Below, one piece after another: positions 22,243 through 32,145 of a DNA stretch of 64,000 nucleotides; position 1 is the first letter of the stretch, and the number at the start of each line of letters is the position of its first letter. A program made the translations under genes and the position numbers. Under the pieces are notes generated by a model that ran no database searches, was not told where the DNA came from, and saw only the letters and a list, made by a program, of their open reading frames with translations. Origin of the DNA: a virus; the IMG/VR virus record IMGVR_UViG_3300026473_000477, positions 1 to 64,000 of that record; one strand, given 5' to 3'.

Positions 22243-25200
22243 ATGATTTCTAAAAAGAGATTTAAAAGAGGAATTGTAATTAAGCCAGATACCGAAGTCT
22301 TGGAAGGGATTAATGGTGAGCTTAAAGTAGATTCAGCTGATAGTAAAATTAAAACTACTCTTGGCGGAACTCCTCATGAAGTTATAACTAATGATCAAAT
22401 GCAGACATTGACTAATAAATCAATTGATGCTGATAATAATACTATTTCCAATTTAGAGGTAGATAACCTTAAGGCTGGAGTTCTTGACACAGACCTTAAC
22501 ATGGTATCTCCAATGGATGATACTATTCCTTCGGCTAAGGCTACAAAAGCTTACGTTGACGCTGCTGCTGCAACTGCTGATGCTAACCTTCAGGCGCACA
22601 TAAACGATGCTATCGACGCTCACGATGCCTCTGCTATCTCTAACATACCTTTTGGAACAATCTCTTCTACAGACGTACAATCTGCTATTAATGAGCTAGA
22701 TGGCGACATTCAAGGTCACATTAATGACATGATTGATGCTCATGATGCTTCAGCTATTTCTGTTATTCCAACTGGAAATCTTTTATCAGATAACGTACAA
22801 GATGCTTTAGTTGAACTTCAACTTGAAAATGATACACAAGTTGTTGGTCCAGCAATGGCTACCGATAATGCTATTGCTAGATTTGATGGGACTACTGGCA
22901 AACTTATTCAGGACTCTAATGTAACAGTTAGCGATCTTGGGGACGTTGTTACTCCAGCTTCAGTTACAGCTGATACAATTACTGGAACAAGTTCAGTAAC
23001 CTCGCCAATAGTCAATGCTAATACTAAATTAAATACTCCTGAAGTGTCGTCTGCTGGTTCTCTTACTTTAAGCCCAGCTACTCATACTTCAAATTCAAAT
23101 AAACAAATTAAAGATGTTGCTGATCCAACTGATCCTCAAGATGCTGCTACAAAAGCTTATGTTGATGGAGCTTCTGCCAATGTTGAAATTCTTGACGAGG
23201 GAGTTTCGATTACTGGAACTGTAGAATCAATTAACTTTGTTGGAGCTGGAGTTACAGCTACAGCAGTTGGTAATGATGTTACAGTAAATATTCCGGGTGG
23301 AGGAGGAGGTGGAGGTACTGGTGTTGGAGATCTTGATACTATCTTTACCGATGACTTTGAAACTTCAGTTTTAGCTGATTACATCCAAGTCGGACTTGCA
23401 ATTGTAACAGCAAATGCTTTACATGATAACTTCTCTGCTAGACTCATTCATCAAACAGCTACTCCAACCCCAGGATTAACTCAATACTTTGAGCGTACAA
23501 TTCCTTTAGATGATGCCTTTCAAAAGAAGGTTGTAGAGTTTGCAGTTAAGCTAAAATCTACTGCCTCTAGTGGTAACATTACAGTATCAGTTAAAGATCA
23601 ACTCGGAGCTACTTTATACTCAGGAGTTCTTGAATCTAACTCAAGACAGATTGCTAACCTAACTACGACTACTGGTTCTGCTACTGTTGGAGGATTTACT
23701 AACGCTAACATCATGACTGTTGAGGTTAATCAATTAGTCACTGGTACAGGTATTCCAACTGGTACTTATATCACGGCAGTCAATACTGGGGCTTTGACAG
23801 TAACATTATCAGCTAACGCTACTGCGACTGGTACAACTACACTTTCATTTTCATCTGAGTCATTAGAGCAGAAATTTACTTTCACTACTCTTGAGAATAC
23901 TACTTCTCTCGTTTATCGCATCAATGCCTTAGTTCAAAATGGATTACCAGAATCATACTTTGATGATGTTGTAATTAAACTGGCTGATGCTTATGAGAAT
24001 AATGTTGCGTTAATTGAAGAGGAGGATACTGCGATTGTTGCCGCTGGTAATAACGGAGAAGTAATCACGGTAGACGTTACTAATATCCCATTTAACTTAG
24101 TTTCAAGTAAGGGATCGGATATTTTATCTGGTGTCGGTACATATACAGCACTTGAGAGTGGTCTTTATAACTTTACTGGATCAGTATTTTTTACTGCTGC
24201 AGCTACAAGAGCTATTAGAATTTATGTAAATGGAGTAGTTTTAAGAACTGTTTCCGACTCTCCTAACGCTGCACAATTTAAGTTTGATGTTTCTAATATT
24301 AACCTCATGGCTGGTGATATTGTATCATTCAGGGCTAACGCTACTGGTGGAACTTTATCAAACAGCACGACACTTCACTGGATTAATATTTCAAAACAAG
24401 GCTCACTTAAACAAATCGTTACTAACGGAGAGTCTAAAATCTCCATTCCAACATCAGAGCTAAGATTTGAAGGTGCTTCAACTAGAGGTACAACAAATAC
24501 GCAAGTAGTTAGATTTGACAACGTAACAAAGGTTCGTGGCGGAGATTTGACTTACACGAATACTGCGACTAATGGTACAGAAATTACGTTCCTAAAATCG
24601 GGGCTTGTAAACATTCAAACTCAGTACATTACAGTTGCAGGACAAAATGTCTATATCGCCAAGAATGCTCTAACTCAAGCGGCAACAAATGGAGAAACTG
24701 CCTTAGCAATTAACGTAAACGGATCAACTGGTAACTTCACTGAAGCTATCTATTCTGGATTTATTAAGGCAGGAGATGTTGTTAGAGTTCTCGCAGGGGT
24801 TAACCCAACGGCTGATATTAGAAACTCTCTCAATATCACATTCCAAGCTCAAGAAATTCAAGTATCAGTATCTAATACTTTACCTCAATTCTCTGACTCA
24901 GATACAAGCATTAGATTGGATACAGCTAATGGTTACGGATCGGTTGGAACTAAGATTAGAAGGTTTTTAAATCTTAGAGAGAATTTTGATAAAGATGTAA
25001 CTTATATACCAAGTGCTATTAATGGTGACTCATTCTTAATTCTTGAGGATGGGATTTATAACATCAGTTATACCGACTATCAAAACGCTGTAAGGGTTGG
25101 TATTACGTTAAACTCTAACAATATATCAACAAACGTATCTACTTTAGCCCTTAATCCGAACAATGAGGTTTTAGCTCTTGTTGCCACAGGGGTTATTGAT

Positions 25201-26727
25201 ATTGAATGTGCATCATGGCAAGGAAGACTTAGTAAGGGCGATGTAATTCGTGCGCATACCGACGGAGCTGCGGCTACGGATAATGATGCCGTTAAATTCA
25301 CAATCTCTAAAGTCGGCAAGCCTAACGTAGAAGCTGTTGATGTCACTCCATTTATTGATATTCCTCAAGAGAAAAGACAGACTGCGGTTTATACAGCTTT
25401 AACGTACACTACAGCTACATTCCCAGTTAAGATTAGCTCACTTGCCACTTCTACAACTGGGTCTTCAATCTTTACAGTAGATAACTCTGGTGCTTCATCT
25501 AGGATAGTTGCTCTTAAGGATTGCACTTTAGATATTCATTATAACTCACTAATCTCTGCGTCTGGTGCGAGCTTAATCGTAAGAAAGAATGGTATTGCGG
25601 TTAATATTTTGGCTGGAACATCCACGCATAACACTGGACAAGGCGATACTGTTTCTGGTGAGTTGTTTTTAGCGACAGGTGAATATATTGAAATTGGATC
25701 AAGCGCTGGAACTGTTTCAAGTGCTGGTGCTAACGGATCATTAGTATTATCCGCCAAAGCTAACTCATCTCAAATTCTATCTGAGGTTGAGACATTCAGT
25801 ACTGATACTGCATCATTAACTTACGCCTCAAGTGCTTTATATACATTAGCTACTTTACCTAACTCTCCAATTGGCACATATATCACATTTACGTATGCAG
25901 CTAATACGAATACAAGAACTCAGACAACTACTAGACCTACTCAGACTGATGCTGACATGAATGCAAATGGTTTCTTGATTACAGCAAGAGCTTATAATGC
26001 TGCTTCTGTGGCGGCTACTCCAAGTACGTTTGTTGTGAACGTAGGCAAAGGGTACAGTGGTCAGCTTTTAGAGATATTTAAAAATGCTGGGCAACTTCTA
26101 AAGGGTAGCTTTGATTATTACGTTCTTGGAACAAATGGGTATGGAGCATTAGTTAAAGACTATAACCCTACGACTGGTCTATTATTTATTGATGCTGGTG
26201 CGGTTGATGCTACAGTAACAAACGTTCATTTATTTACGTTTGAAGATGTTTCTCAAGCATCTACAGGTTACGTTACATTCACAGCATCTAAAAACCCTGC
26301 ACTTACAGGAGTATTTGTTCCAGAGGTAATCTCTGCATCTTACTTCTTATCAGCTAACCAATCAGTAACAGCTAACACCCAAATTAACTTTGATAGCAAA
26401 GAGTTTGATACTCACAATGCTGTAACAACAGGGGTTGGAGTTTGGAAGTTTACTGCACCAGAGAGTGGATTTTATTCACTTCAAGGAGTTACTGACCAGG
26501 TTACTGCTGGAATTTTTCTTGTTGCTTATAAAAATGGAGTGGCTCACAAGTCGGTAAGTTATGATTCAACTGGAAACTTGGCTGGTATAGTTAGTGCAGT
26601 AATTAAGTTAAACAAGGGTGAGTTTATTGATGTTAGACCAGCCGTAACTGCTACATTTAATGGTGCTGGACTTCAAGCAGGTAACGCTGGTGTCACTCAT
26701 ATTTCAATCACAAGGGTAGGTAAATAA
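22243..26727 (+). CDS. Tail fibre or tail spike protein, 1494 aa
   Basis: The N-terminal about 100 residues (KKRFKRGIVIKPDTEVLEG..., LTNKSIDADNNTISNLEVDN) fit the particle-binding part of phage fibres. Two copies of HINDxIDAHDASAIS (near 125-170) mark a trimeric coiled or triple-helix shaft. A glycine run (PGGGGGGGTG, near 352) is a hinge. The rest repeats beta-sandwich modules of the type ESGLYNFTG...IRIYVNGV...LMAGDIVSFRA, resembling C1q/TNF-like receptor-binding domains. Host recognition is the inferred role. GGAGATAT precedes the ATG. Confidence 0.8.
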   Translation: MISKKRFKRGIVIKPDTEVLEGINGELKVDSADSKIKTTLGGTPHEVITNDQMQTLTNKSIDADNNTISNLEVDNLKAGVLDTDLNMVSPMDDTIPSAKATKAYVDAAAATADANLQAHINDAIDAHDASAISNIPFGTISSTDVQSAINELDGDIQGHINDMIDAHDASAISVIPTGNLLSDNVQDALVELQLENDTQVVGPAMATDNAIARFDGTTGKLIQDSNVTVSDLGDVVTPASVTADTITGTSSVTSPIVNANTKLNTPEVSSAGSLTLSPATHTSNSNKQIKDVADPTDPQDAATKAYVDGASANVEILDEGVSITGTVESINFVGAGVTATAVGNDVTVNIPGGGGGGGTGVGDLDTIFTDDFETSVLADYIQVGLAIVTANALHDNFSARLIHQTATPTPGLTQYFERTIPLDDAFQKKVVEFAVKLKSTASSGNITVSVKDQLGATLYSGVLESNSRQIANLTTTTGSATVGGFTNANIMTVEVNQLVTGTGIPTGTYITAVNTGALTVTLSANATATGTTTLSFSSESLEQKFTFTTLENTTSLVYRINALVQNGLPESYFDDVVIKLADAYENNVALIEEEDTAIVAAGNNGEVITVDVTNIPFNLVSSKGSDILSGVGTYTALESGLYNFTGSVFFTAAATRAIRIYVNGVVLRTVSDSPNAAQFKFDVSNINLMAGDIVSFRANATGGTLSNSTTLHWINISKQGSLKQIVTNGESKISIPTSELRFEGASTRGTTNTQVVRFDNVTKVRGGDLTYTNTATNGTEITFLKSGLVNIQTQYITVAGQNVYIAKNALTQAATNGETALAINVNGSTGNFTEAIYSGFIKAGDVVRVLAGVNPTADIRNSLNITFQAQEIQVSVSNTLPQFSDSDTSIRLDTANGYGSVGTKIRRFLNLRENFDKDVTYIPSAINGDSFLILEDGIYNISYTDYQNAVRVGITLNSNNISTNVSTLALNPNNEVLALVATGVIDIECASWQGRLSKGDVIRAHTDGAAATDNDAVKFTISKVGKPNVEAVDVTPFIDIPQEKRQTAVYTALTYTTATFPVKISSLATSTTGSSIFTVDNSGASSRIVALKDCTLDIHYNSLISASGASLIVRKNGIAVNILAGTSTHNTGQGDTVSGELFLATGEYIEIGSSAGTVSSAGANGSLVLSAKANSSQILSEVETFSTDTASLTYASSALYTLATLPNSPIGTYITFTYAANTNTRTQTTTRPTQTDADMNANGFLITARAYNAASVAATPSTFVVNVGKGYSGQLLEIFKNAGQLLKGSFDYYVLGTNGYGALVKDYNPTTGLLFIDAGAVDATVTNVHLFTFEDVSQASTGYVTFTASKNPALTGVFVPEVISASYFLSANQSVTANTQINFDSKEFDTHNAVTTGVGVWKFTAPESGFYSLQGVTDQVTAGIFLVAYKNGVAHKSVSYDSTGNLAGIVSAVIKLNKGEFIDVRPAVTATFNGAGLQAGNAGVTHISITRVGK

Positions 26728-27155
26728 TGTTTCGCTTACATATTAAATCACTCATTCATGGTAATGCTTGGCTTGACTTCCCAACTATGAGAGAGCTTGA
26801 GGCTAAATTATTAGAACTAAGGTCATCACTTCATTGGGGTGTAGAGGCTTATGATCAAGTCATTGAAGCTCAAGACGCTGTACTGGATGAGGAAGGTAAC
26901 GTCATCCAAGAGGCGGTTGAGGCTCAAGTTATTCATCATGAAGGTTCGGTTGAATACGAGATTGAAGACCTGACTAATAAGGTTAATCAAGAAAAGATTA
27001 ATAAGGAAGCTTTACAGTTTCTTAACGATTCGGATTGGAAAATTTTACGTCACAAAGATCAGCTTGATTTAGGTGTTGAAACTAGTCTAACTGCTGAAGA
27101 GTTTACAGCTCTTATCCAAGAAAGACAAAATGCCAGACTTAGGATTGTTAAATGA
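26727..27155 (+). CDS. Fibre-associated or tail assembly-type protein, 142 aa
   Basis: The C-terminus (LNDSDWKILRHKDQ..., LTAEEFTALIQERQNARLRI) resembles the end of phage tail-fibre assembly proteins that chaperone fibre folding. TAATG overlap with the fibre gene supports a joint role. The N-terminal part (FRLHIKSLIHGNAWLDFPTM) is not recognised. Confidence 0.6.
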   Translation: MFRLHIKSLIHGNAWLDFPTMRELEAKLLELRSSLHWGVEAYDQVIEAQDAVLDEEGNVIQEAVEAQVIHHEGSVEYEIEDLTNKVNQEKINKEALQFLNDSDWKILRHKDQLDLGVETSLTAEEFTALIQERQNARLRIVK

Positions 27156-27439
27156 TTGCTAAAATAAAAGAAATCATTAATAAGCTAAACGATAAAGGTA
27201 TTCCTCTGCCTCTCGTGAGAAATCATGGGGTTGGCTCTGTTTCCTTAACAGTTTTCATTTTATCAACAATTACAATGATTTTATCTTTATTTAAAGTTGG
27301 TAATTTAAACGCTTGGGAATCTTTAGCTTGGTTTGTAACTTGTGCTGCTCTTTATCACAATAAACGAGTTAAATTTACTAAGGACGAGTTTTCCATTGGC
27401 GAAGAAAAAGCTGCCAATAGTCCTGAAGTTAAAGAATAA
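27152..27439 (+). CDS. Two-span membrane protein, 95 aa (holin candidate)
   Basis: After a charged N-terminus, GSVSLTVFILSTITMILSLF and WESLAWFVTCAALY form two membrane helices; the tail is charged (KFTKDEFSIGEEK). Overlaps the gene before by ATGA. Two helices with a short loop and charged tail fit a class II holin, but a different membrane role is equally possible. Confidence 0.55.
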   Translation: MIAKIKEIINKLNDKGIPLPLVRNHGVGSVSLTVFILSTITMILSLFKVGNLNAWESLAWFVTCAALYHNKRVKFTKDEFSIGEEKAANSPEVKE

Positions 27440-27457
27440 CACATAGCACTATAATTT

Positions 27458-27477
27458 ATTGCTATAATATAAGTGAC
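27458..27477 (+). promoter_or_regulatory. Late-type phage promoter motif, copy 7
   Basis: ATTGCTATAATATAAGTGAC. The candidate start codons GTG (27473) and ATG (27482) fall inside or just behind it. Confidence 0.6.
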
Positions 27478-27481
27478 TAAT

Positions 27482-29572
27482 ATGACAAATAAAAACGTAT
27501 CATTTTATGATCCAGGATTAGTAGTAAAAGATGTTCATGAGAAAGATGCTCATGCTATACGAACTTTTGAATCAAAGTCTGTCGTTACTGGAGCATTTAG
27601 TCATTTTGATATCACTTATAATGTTGACAATAATCCAGAAAAGATTGTTTACTATATTGGAAGAAGCCAACAATTAACTGAAGTTATCACACTTCCAGCC
27701 ACTAGTTTAAATAACAAATATTTTACAATCAGATTTAATCCTTCCAATAAGCTATTGGTAATTTGGTATAATCTTGACAATACTGGAACTCAGCCAGTAA
27801 TTCCTGACGCTGAATTTCTTGAAGTAAACATTGCCACTGGAGATTCATCTTCAATTGTAGCATTGGCTACAAAACTAGCTCTTGGAACTTTATCTCAATA
27901 TTTCCAAACAGATTTAACAAGAAATAATCTATCAATTAGAACGGTTCAAACTGGACTAGTGGACGACTCAACAGCTGGAACTAGTGGTTTTACTGTTGTT
28001 ACTACAGCTGGAACAGAAGAGATTGTTACAATTGTTGATCTAGATTATAATGGTCAGAATCCAATTTGGGAAGGTCAAGAATTAATTGACTATAAACTCA
28101 ATCCTTACACTGGATTATTTGAGCAAAATACGACTTATCAGAATGATTTAATAACTGATGAGCTTATAAAAGCCAATGAATCTTTAGATGCTATAGAAGC
28201 TGATACTGATTTAATTAGAATAGCAGTACAGTCTATTGATTTAGATTTTGATGTGCCGTTATCAACAAGGGCTACAGAAACTACTCAATTACAAAATAAA
28301 CAAGAATTAATTGATATTAATTTAGAATTAGATAATATTTCATTAATCTTGGAAACTTTTGACAGAGGTTACGGATTAGTAACAAATGAGACTTTAAGAA
28401 CTGCTGCTCAAATTGGAAATGCTACTGGAGCTGCTGACTTTAACGAAGGTGCTACTAGTGCGCAAACTTTAAGAACATCTTCCAACCAAGGATTACCAAA
28501 TACAATTGCTAACGCTTGGACTGTAAAGTTAACTGATGGAACTGATAACGTAATTTTTACTCCGGTTAAAGATGAATTACACTTTAATGGAAGTCAGTTT
28601 GGTTCTCCAAGTTTTGGACTAGATAGAAGTAATCCTAGAAAATGGCGACCTATTCAAGTTGATACTAATGGGTCAATTTCAGCACATGCTGTTAGAGCTG
28701 ATGGTGGAGAAGTAAGTTACGGTGCAGGGTCAACCGACTCTGGTACTCAACGTGTAACTGCAAATATAACAAGAAACGGAACTGAGCTTAGTTATAATAA
28801 TGGAACTTCTGATGCAAATACTCAAAGAGTTTCTGCAAATATAAAGCTAGAAGGAAATGCTCCAGATACGAATTACGGAGCAATTTCAGCTAATACAATA
28901 AGAGTGGCTTCTCAAGTTGGAAATGCAACAGGAGCAGCGGATTTTAATGCTGGAGTAACTGGAGCGCAAACTCCTAGAGTTACAGCTAACATTACCCGAA
29001 ATGGTACAGAATTAAGTTATAATGATGGAACTAGTGACGCAAATACTCAACGTGTCTCTGCCAATTTAACAAGAAATGGAACTCAGCTGAGTTATAATAT
29101 TGGAGCTGCTGATGCTAATACGATCAGAGTAGCATCACAATTACATAATGGAACTGCTTCAGCTGATTATAACGCTGGAATAACTGGAGCTAATACTTTA
29201 CGTACAGCTGCCAATGTTTATGGATTTGATGGAACTAATTTACGTCAAGTAAAAACTGACACTACTGGATCTGTTGAGACTTATAAGAATTTAAGATCAA
29301 TTACAGATGTAACCAAAACACTAGTGGCAAATACAGTTACTTTATGTGCTGTTGGAGCTTCTAACTTATCTGGAAGAAAATATCTTAAAATCGTAAATAA
29401 TGGAACTGTTGCAGCTTACATATCATCAAGAAACAACGTAACAACAACAGGTTCTACTAAAGGTGAGACTTTATTTCCAAATCAAGAAATAGTATTAGAA
29501 GTAACTGATGCGCAGAGTATATACATTATTTCAGCACTAGCTATTGAAATATTTATCCAAGAGGGATTATAA
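27482..29572 (+). CDS. Repeat-containing fibre-like structural protein, 696 aa
   Basis: The first half is beta-rich with a helical stretch near residues 220-290. From about residue 310 to 590 an irregular repeat of roughly 28 residues recurs: ITRNGTELSYNNGTSDANTQ, RVSANLTRNGTQLSYNIG, and variants with NATGAADFNAGVTGAQTPRV. Such repeats suit an elongated virion appendage. No ribosome-binding site is visible before ATG 27482, so it is either leaderless from promoter copy 7 or starts at GTG 27473. The gene overlaps the next by TAATG. Confidence 0.65.
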   Translation: MTNKNVSFYDPGLVVKDVHEKDAHAIRTFESKSVVTGAFSHFDITYNVDNNPEKIVYYIGRSQQLTEVITLPATSLNNKYFTIRFNPSNKLLVIWYNLDNTGTQPVIPDAEFLEVNIATGDSSSIVALATKLALGTLSQYFQTDLTRNNLSIRTVQTGLVDDSTAGTSGFTVVTTAGTEEIVTIVDLDYNGQNPIWEGQELIDYKLNPYTGLFEQNTTYQNDLITDELIKANESLDAIEADTDLIRIAVQSIDLDFDVPLSTRATETTQLQNKQELIDINLELDNISLILETFDRGYGLVTNETLRTAAQIGNATGAADFNEGATSAQTLRTSSNQGLPNTIANAWTVKLTDGTDNVIFTPVKDELHFNGSQFGSPSFGLDRSNPRKWRPIQVDTNGSISAHAVRADGGEVSYGAGSTDSGTQRVTANITRNGTELSYNNGTSDANTQRVSANIKLEGNAPDTNYGAISANTIRVASQVGNATGAADFNAGVTGAQTPRVTANITRNGTELSYNDGTSDANTQRVSANLTRNGTQLSYNIGAADANTIRVASQLHNGTASADYNAGITGANTLRTAANVYGFDGTNLRQVKTDTTGSVETYKNLRSITDVTKTLVANTVTLCAVGASNLSGRKYLKIVNNGTVAAYISSRNNVTTTGSTKGETLFPNQEIVLEVTDAQSIYIISALAIEIFIQEGL

Positions 29573-30357
29573 TGTATTCTAATAAATCTCCACATTCTAG
29601 AGGAATGCCATTTGATAACTCATCAAACGGCTTTACTGCGATTATTAACCAAGATGCTATAGAAGAGGCTAAATTAACCAATCCAGCGTTTAAAACGCAT
29701 TTATTTGATGATTTTATTACTGGAACAATTAACTCTACTTTAGGTTGGGCACAAGCTGTAAATGCCACTGGAAGTTTTACTTTACCTGGGGTTGTTATTA
29801 ATTCTCCCGGAGTAATCGCTGCTAACGTGACTACTGGAACTTTACAGCCACAGGGATCAGCTAACTTCAATCTTGGAACAAATAATATTCAATTAGGTGG
29901 AGGTCAACTGACTTTCATGTGGAGAATTAATATTCCAGTTTTAGCAACAGCGGCTCAAGATTATAACGTACAGTTTGGTTTAGGTAACTTAACAGCTGGA
30001 GAATATACTTCTGGAGTTTATTTTAGATATAATAGAGCTACAAGTGCTAACTGGTTGATTGTTAGTGCCAATGCTGGAACAAGAACTACAACGATTACAA
30101 CTACTCCGGTCACAGCTAATACTTATTATGTTTTAAAAGCCGTGGTTAACGCTACTGCTACTAGTGTTGAATATTTCATTTCTACCAATAGCGGAGCTTT
30201 TGTGTCAGTTGGAACAATTACTACAAATATTCCAACCACTCCAGATATTGCACCAGCTTTGACTATGACTAATATTGCTGGAACTAACAATAAACAGACA
30301 CTTATAGACTTTTTTGAATTATTACAAGTATTTACAACAAAAAGGTATATCCCATGA
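29572..30357 (+). CDS. Probable jelly-roll/lectin-like virion protein, 261 aa
   Basis: From about residue 50 on the pattern (FDDFITGTINSTLGW, GGGQLTFMWRINIPVL, YNVQFGLGN, TYYVLKAVVNATATSVEYFI) looks like a concanavalin-like beta-sandwich, often used for glycan binding in phage fibres. That fold is an inference from strand pattern. It sits between the repeat protein and the next late promoter. Confidence 0.6.
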   Translation: MYSNKSPHSRGMPFDNSSNGFTAIINQDAIEEAKLTNPAFKTHLFDDFITGTINSTLGWAQAVNATGSFTLPGVVINSPGVIAANVTTGTLQPQGSANFNLGTNNIQLGGGQLTFMWRINIPVLATAAQDYNVQFGLGNLTAGEYTSGVYFRYNRATSANWLIVSANAGTRTTTITTTPVTANTYYVLKAVVNATATSVEYFISTNSGAFVSVGTITTNIPTTPDIAPALTMTNIAGTNNKQTLIDFFELLQVFTTKRYIP

Positions 30358-30497
30358 AGTATTTATTAGTTATTGAAGATGTTCAATTTCATGAATTTCT
30401 GGACTTACTGGTATGTAAAGAATTTGCCACTAAATCTGGAAAAAACTATAAAATATATAAAATTGATCAAACTTTAATAGAAGAACGTAATATCTGA
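30354..30497 (+). CDS. Small protein, 47 aa
   Basis: ATGA overlap with the gene before: MKYLLVIEDVQFHEFLDLLV, then KEFATKSGKNYKIYKID. Looks like a small alpha/beta domain; not recognised. No ribosome site of its own, so it depends on coupling. Confidence 0.5.
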   Translation: MKYLLVIEDVQFHEFLDLLVCKEFATKSGKNYKIYKIDQTLIEERNI

Positions 30498-30525
30498 TAC
30501 TTAGAAGATTTCATAAATATTTAAT

Positions 30526-30545
30526 ATTGCTATTATATGGTATAG
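30526..30545 (+). promoter_or_regulatory. Late-type phage promoter motif, copy 8
   Basis: ATTGCTATTATATGGTATAG, 26 bp before the next ATG. Confidence 0.72.
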
Positions 30546-30571
30546 CAAAAATTCTGTAAGGAGAATTTACA

Positions 30572-30922
30572 ATGGAAGACATGAAGAAAAAAGCCAGAAT
30601 TGGTATGTTAAAAGAACTATCAAAAGAGATGGCAGATGGTCAGTATGGTGACTTGAAAGAGAAAATGGCAGGAAAACAGCTTAATAAAGTAACTGTTATG
30701 TCAGACTCTCCAGAAGGTCTAAAGAAAGGCTTGTCAAAAGCTGAAGAGATCATGAAAAAGAAGTCAGAACTAATGGGCGAATCTGAAGATTCTGATGAAG
30801 AAATGGAAGATGAAGCTGAAGAGATGGAGCAAGAAGAACCATCTGAAATGGAAGATGAGTCTCCAGAAGCTATCCAAGCTAAGATTGAAGAATTAAAAGC
30901 TAAATTAGCAAAATTATCTTAA
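30572..30922 (+). CDS. Acidic coiled-coil protein, 116 aa
   Basis: A lysine-rich helical half (ARIGMLKELSKEMADGQYGD) and a run of glutamates (DEEMEDEAEEMEQEEPSEME) closing with IQAKIEELKAKLAKL. Looks like an assembly chaperone or scaffold-type accessory; function unknown. AAGGAGAATTTACA precedes the ATG. Confidence 0.65.
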   Translation: MEDMKKKARIGMLKELSKEMADGQYGDLKEKMAGKQLNKVTVMSDSPEGLKKGLSKAEEIMKKKSELMGESEDSDEEMEDEAEEMEQEEPSEMEDESPEAIQAKIEELKAKLAKLS

Positions 30923-30936
30923 TTTAAAGAGGTTGT

Positions 30937-32136
30937 ATGTCAAGCGTATTGACTACCGATAGATTGCTTAAAACAATCAAGCGTAGAGGTTTTATACCGA
31001 ACTCTCAAGAAAGCTTTACTGATGCTGACTTCTTGGAAATTGCCACTGAAGAAATGAACTTTGGTATTATTCCAATGATGATCAGAGCGCAAGAAGAACA
31101 TCTTGTCTATACAATTGATATTCCTTTTGAATTAGGTAAACGTAATTATGCTATTCCAACAAGAGCGCATGGTAATAAAGTCCGTGATGTCTCTTTGATT
31201 GATACTAATGGTAATATTTACGAAATGTTCAGATACTCAATTGATGAAATCCCTGACTTTAGTAAATCTAATTTTAGAACTGAAAGTAGAGGATTTTACA
31301 TTCAAAATAATGAAATTATTTTACTTGGAGAAGGTCAGCTTAGTTATAAAGCTTTAAGATTTTATATCTATCTCAGACCAAATGCTTTAGTTCCTTTTGA
31401 TAATGGTGGAGTTTCGACTTCTCTAACGTCAATATTTGAAACAGATAACTTGAACCCTTACAGTCAAGTTGCCACAAATATTGCTATTGGAGTTGATTCT
31501 ATTATAACTTTACCAACAACTGAAGGTTTGACTAGTGGAGACTTTGTTCTCATTACATCATCAAACTCTACTCCAAGTATTGATGGACTTAGAAGTGTAA
31601 CTGTGCTTTCTTCTACTCAAATAAAAGTAGAAGGAGTTAATGTTACTGTTGCTGGGACTAGTGCCAATGTCACTAAACAATTAGAATGCGTTAGTTTCTC
31701 ATTAGCTAAATTTCCTAAAAACTTTGCCATTGGTAGTCTTTATGATTTTACTCAAAAAGATTCTCCAAATAAGATTATTCATTGGGACGTTCCGGTAAAT
31801 ACAATTAATTTTAACGCTAAACAAATATCGTTTCCTAAGAGCCTAATCTCTAAAGTCCAACTTGGAGATTTTATTACTTTGGCTGAAGAAAGCATTGTTC
31901 CAAATATTCCAGTAGAACTACATCCGATACTGGCTCAAAGAGTTGCTATTGCTTGTTTAGAATCTATGGGAGATGAGCAAGGTAAGCAGTCAGCAGAAAG
32001 AAAGCTTAAAGAAATGGAAACAAGCGTAATGACGCTAATAGATAATAGAGTTGAAGCTGCCAATGTCAAAATTAAAAATAGACATGGAGTTCTTCAACAA
32101 GCAACAAGAAGTAGATTAAAAAGATATTCAAGATAA
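30937..32136 (+). CDS. Head-tail connector/adaptor protein, 399 aa
   Basis: The N-terminus (LLKTIKRRGFIPNSQESFTD, then EIATEEMNFGIIPMM) and the FELGKRNYAIPTRAHGNKVR motif are those I recall from podovirus adaptor proteins that bind below the portal. The middle is a beta insertion and the C-terminus a helix with a basic tail. Its place ahead of the tail-tube gene supports the call. AGAGGTTGT precedes the ATG. Confidence 0.7.
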   Translation: MSSVLTTDRLLKTIKRRGFIPNSQESFTDADFLEIATEEMNFGIIPMMIRAQEEHLVYTIDIPFELGKRNYAIPTRAHGNKVRDVSLIDTNGNIYEMFRYSIDEIPDFSKSNFRTESRGFYIQNNEIILLGEGQLSYKALRFYIYLRPNALVPFDNGGVSTSLTSIFETDNLNPYSQVATNIAIGVDSIITLPTTEGLTSGDFVLITSSNSTPSIDGLRSVTVLSSTQIKVEGVNVTVAGTSANVTKQLECVSFSLAKFPKNFAIGSLYDFTQKDSPNKIIHWDVPVNTINFNAKQISFPKSLISKVQLGDFITLAEESIVPNIPVELHPILAQRVAIACLESMGDEQGKQSAERKLKEMETSVMTLIDNRVEAANVKIKNRHGVLQQATRSRLKRYSR

Positions 32137-32145
32137 GGATGATTA

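Noticed and set aside
30572-30922. Second scaffolding protein
   Set aside because: Acidic coiled coil fits, but it lies far from the capsid genes and has no basic coat-binding tail.
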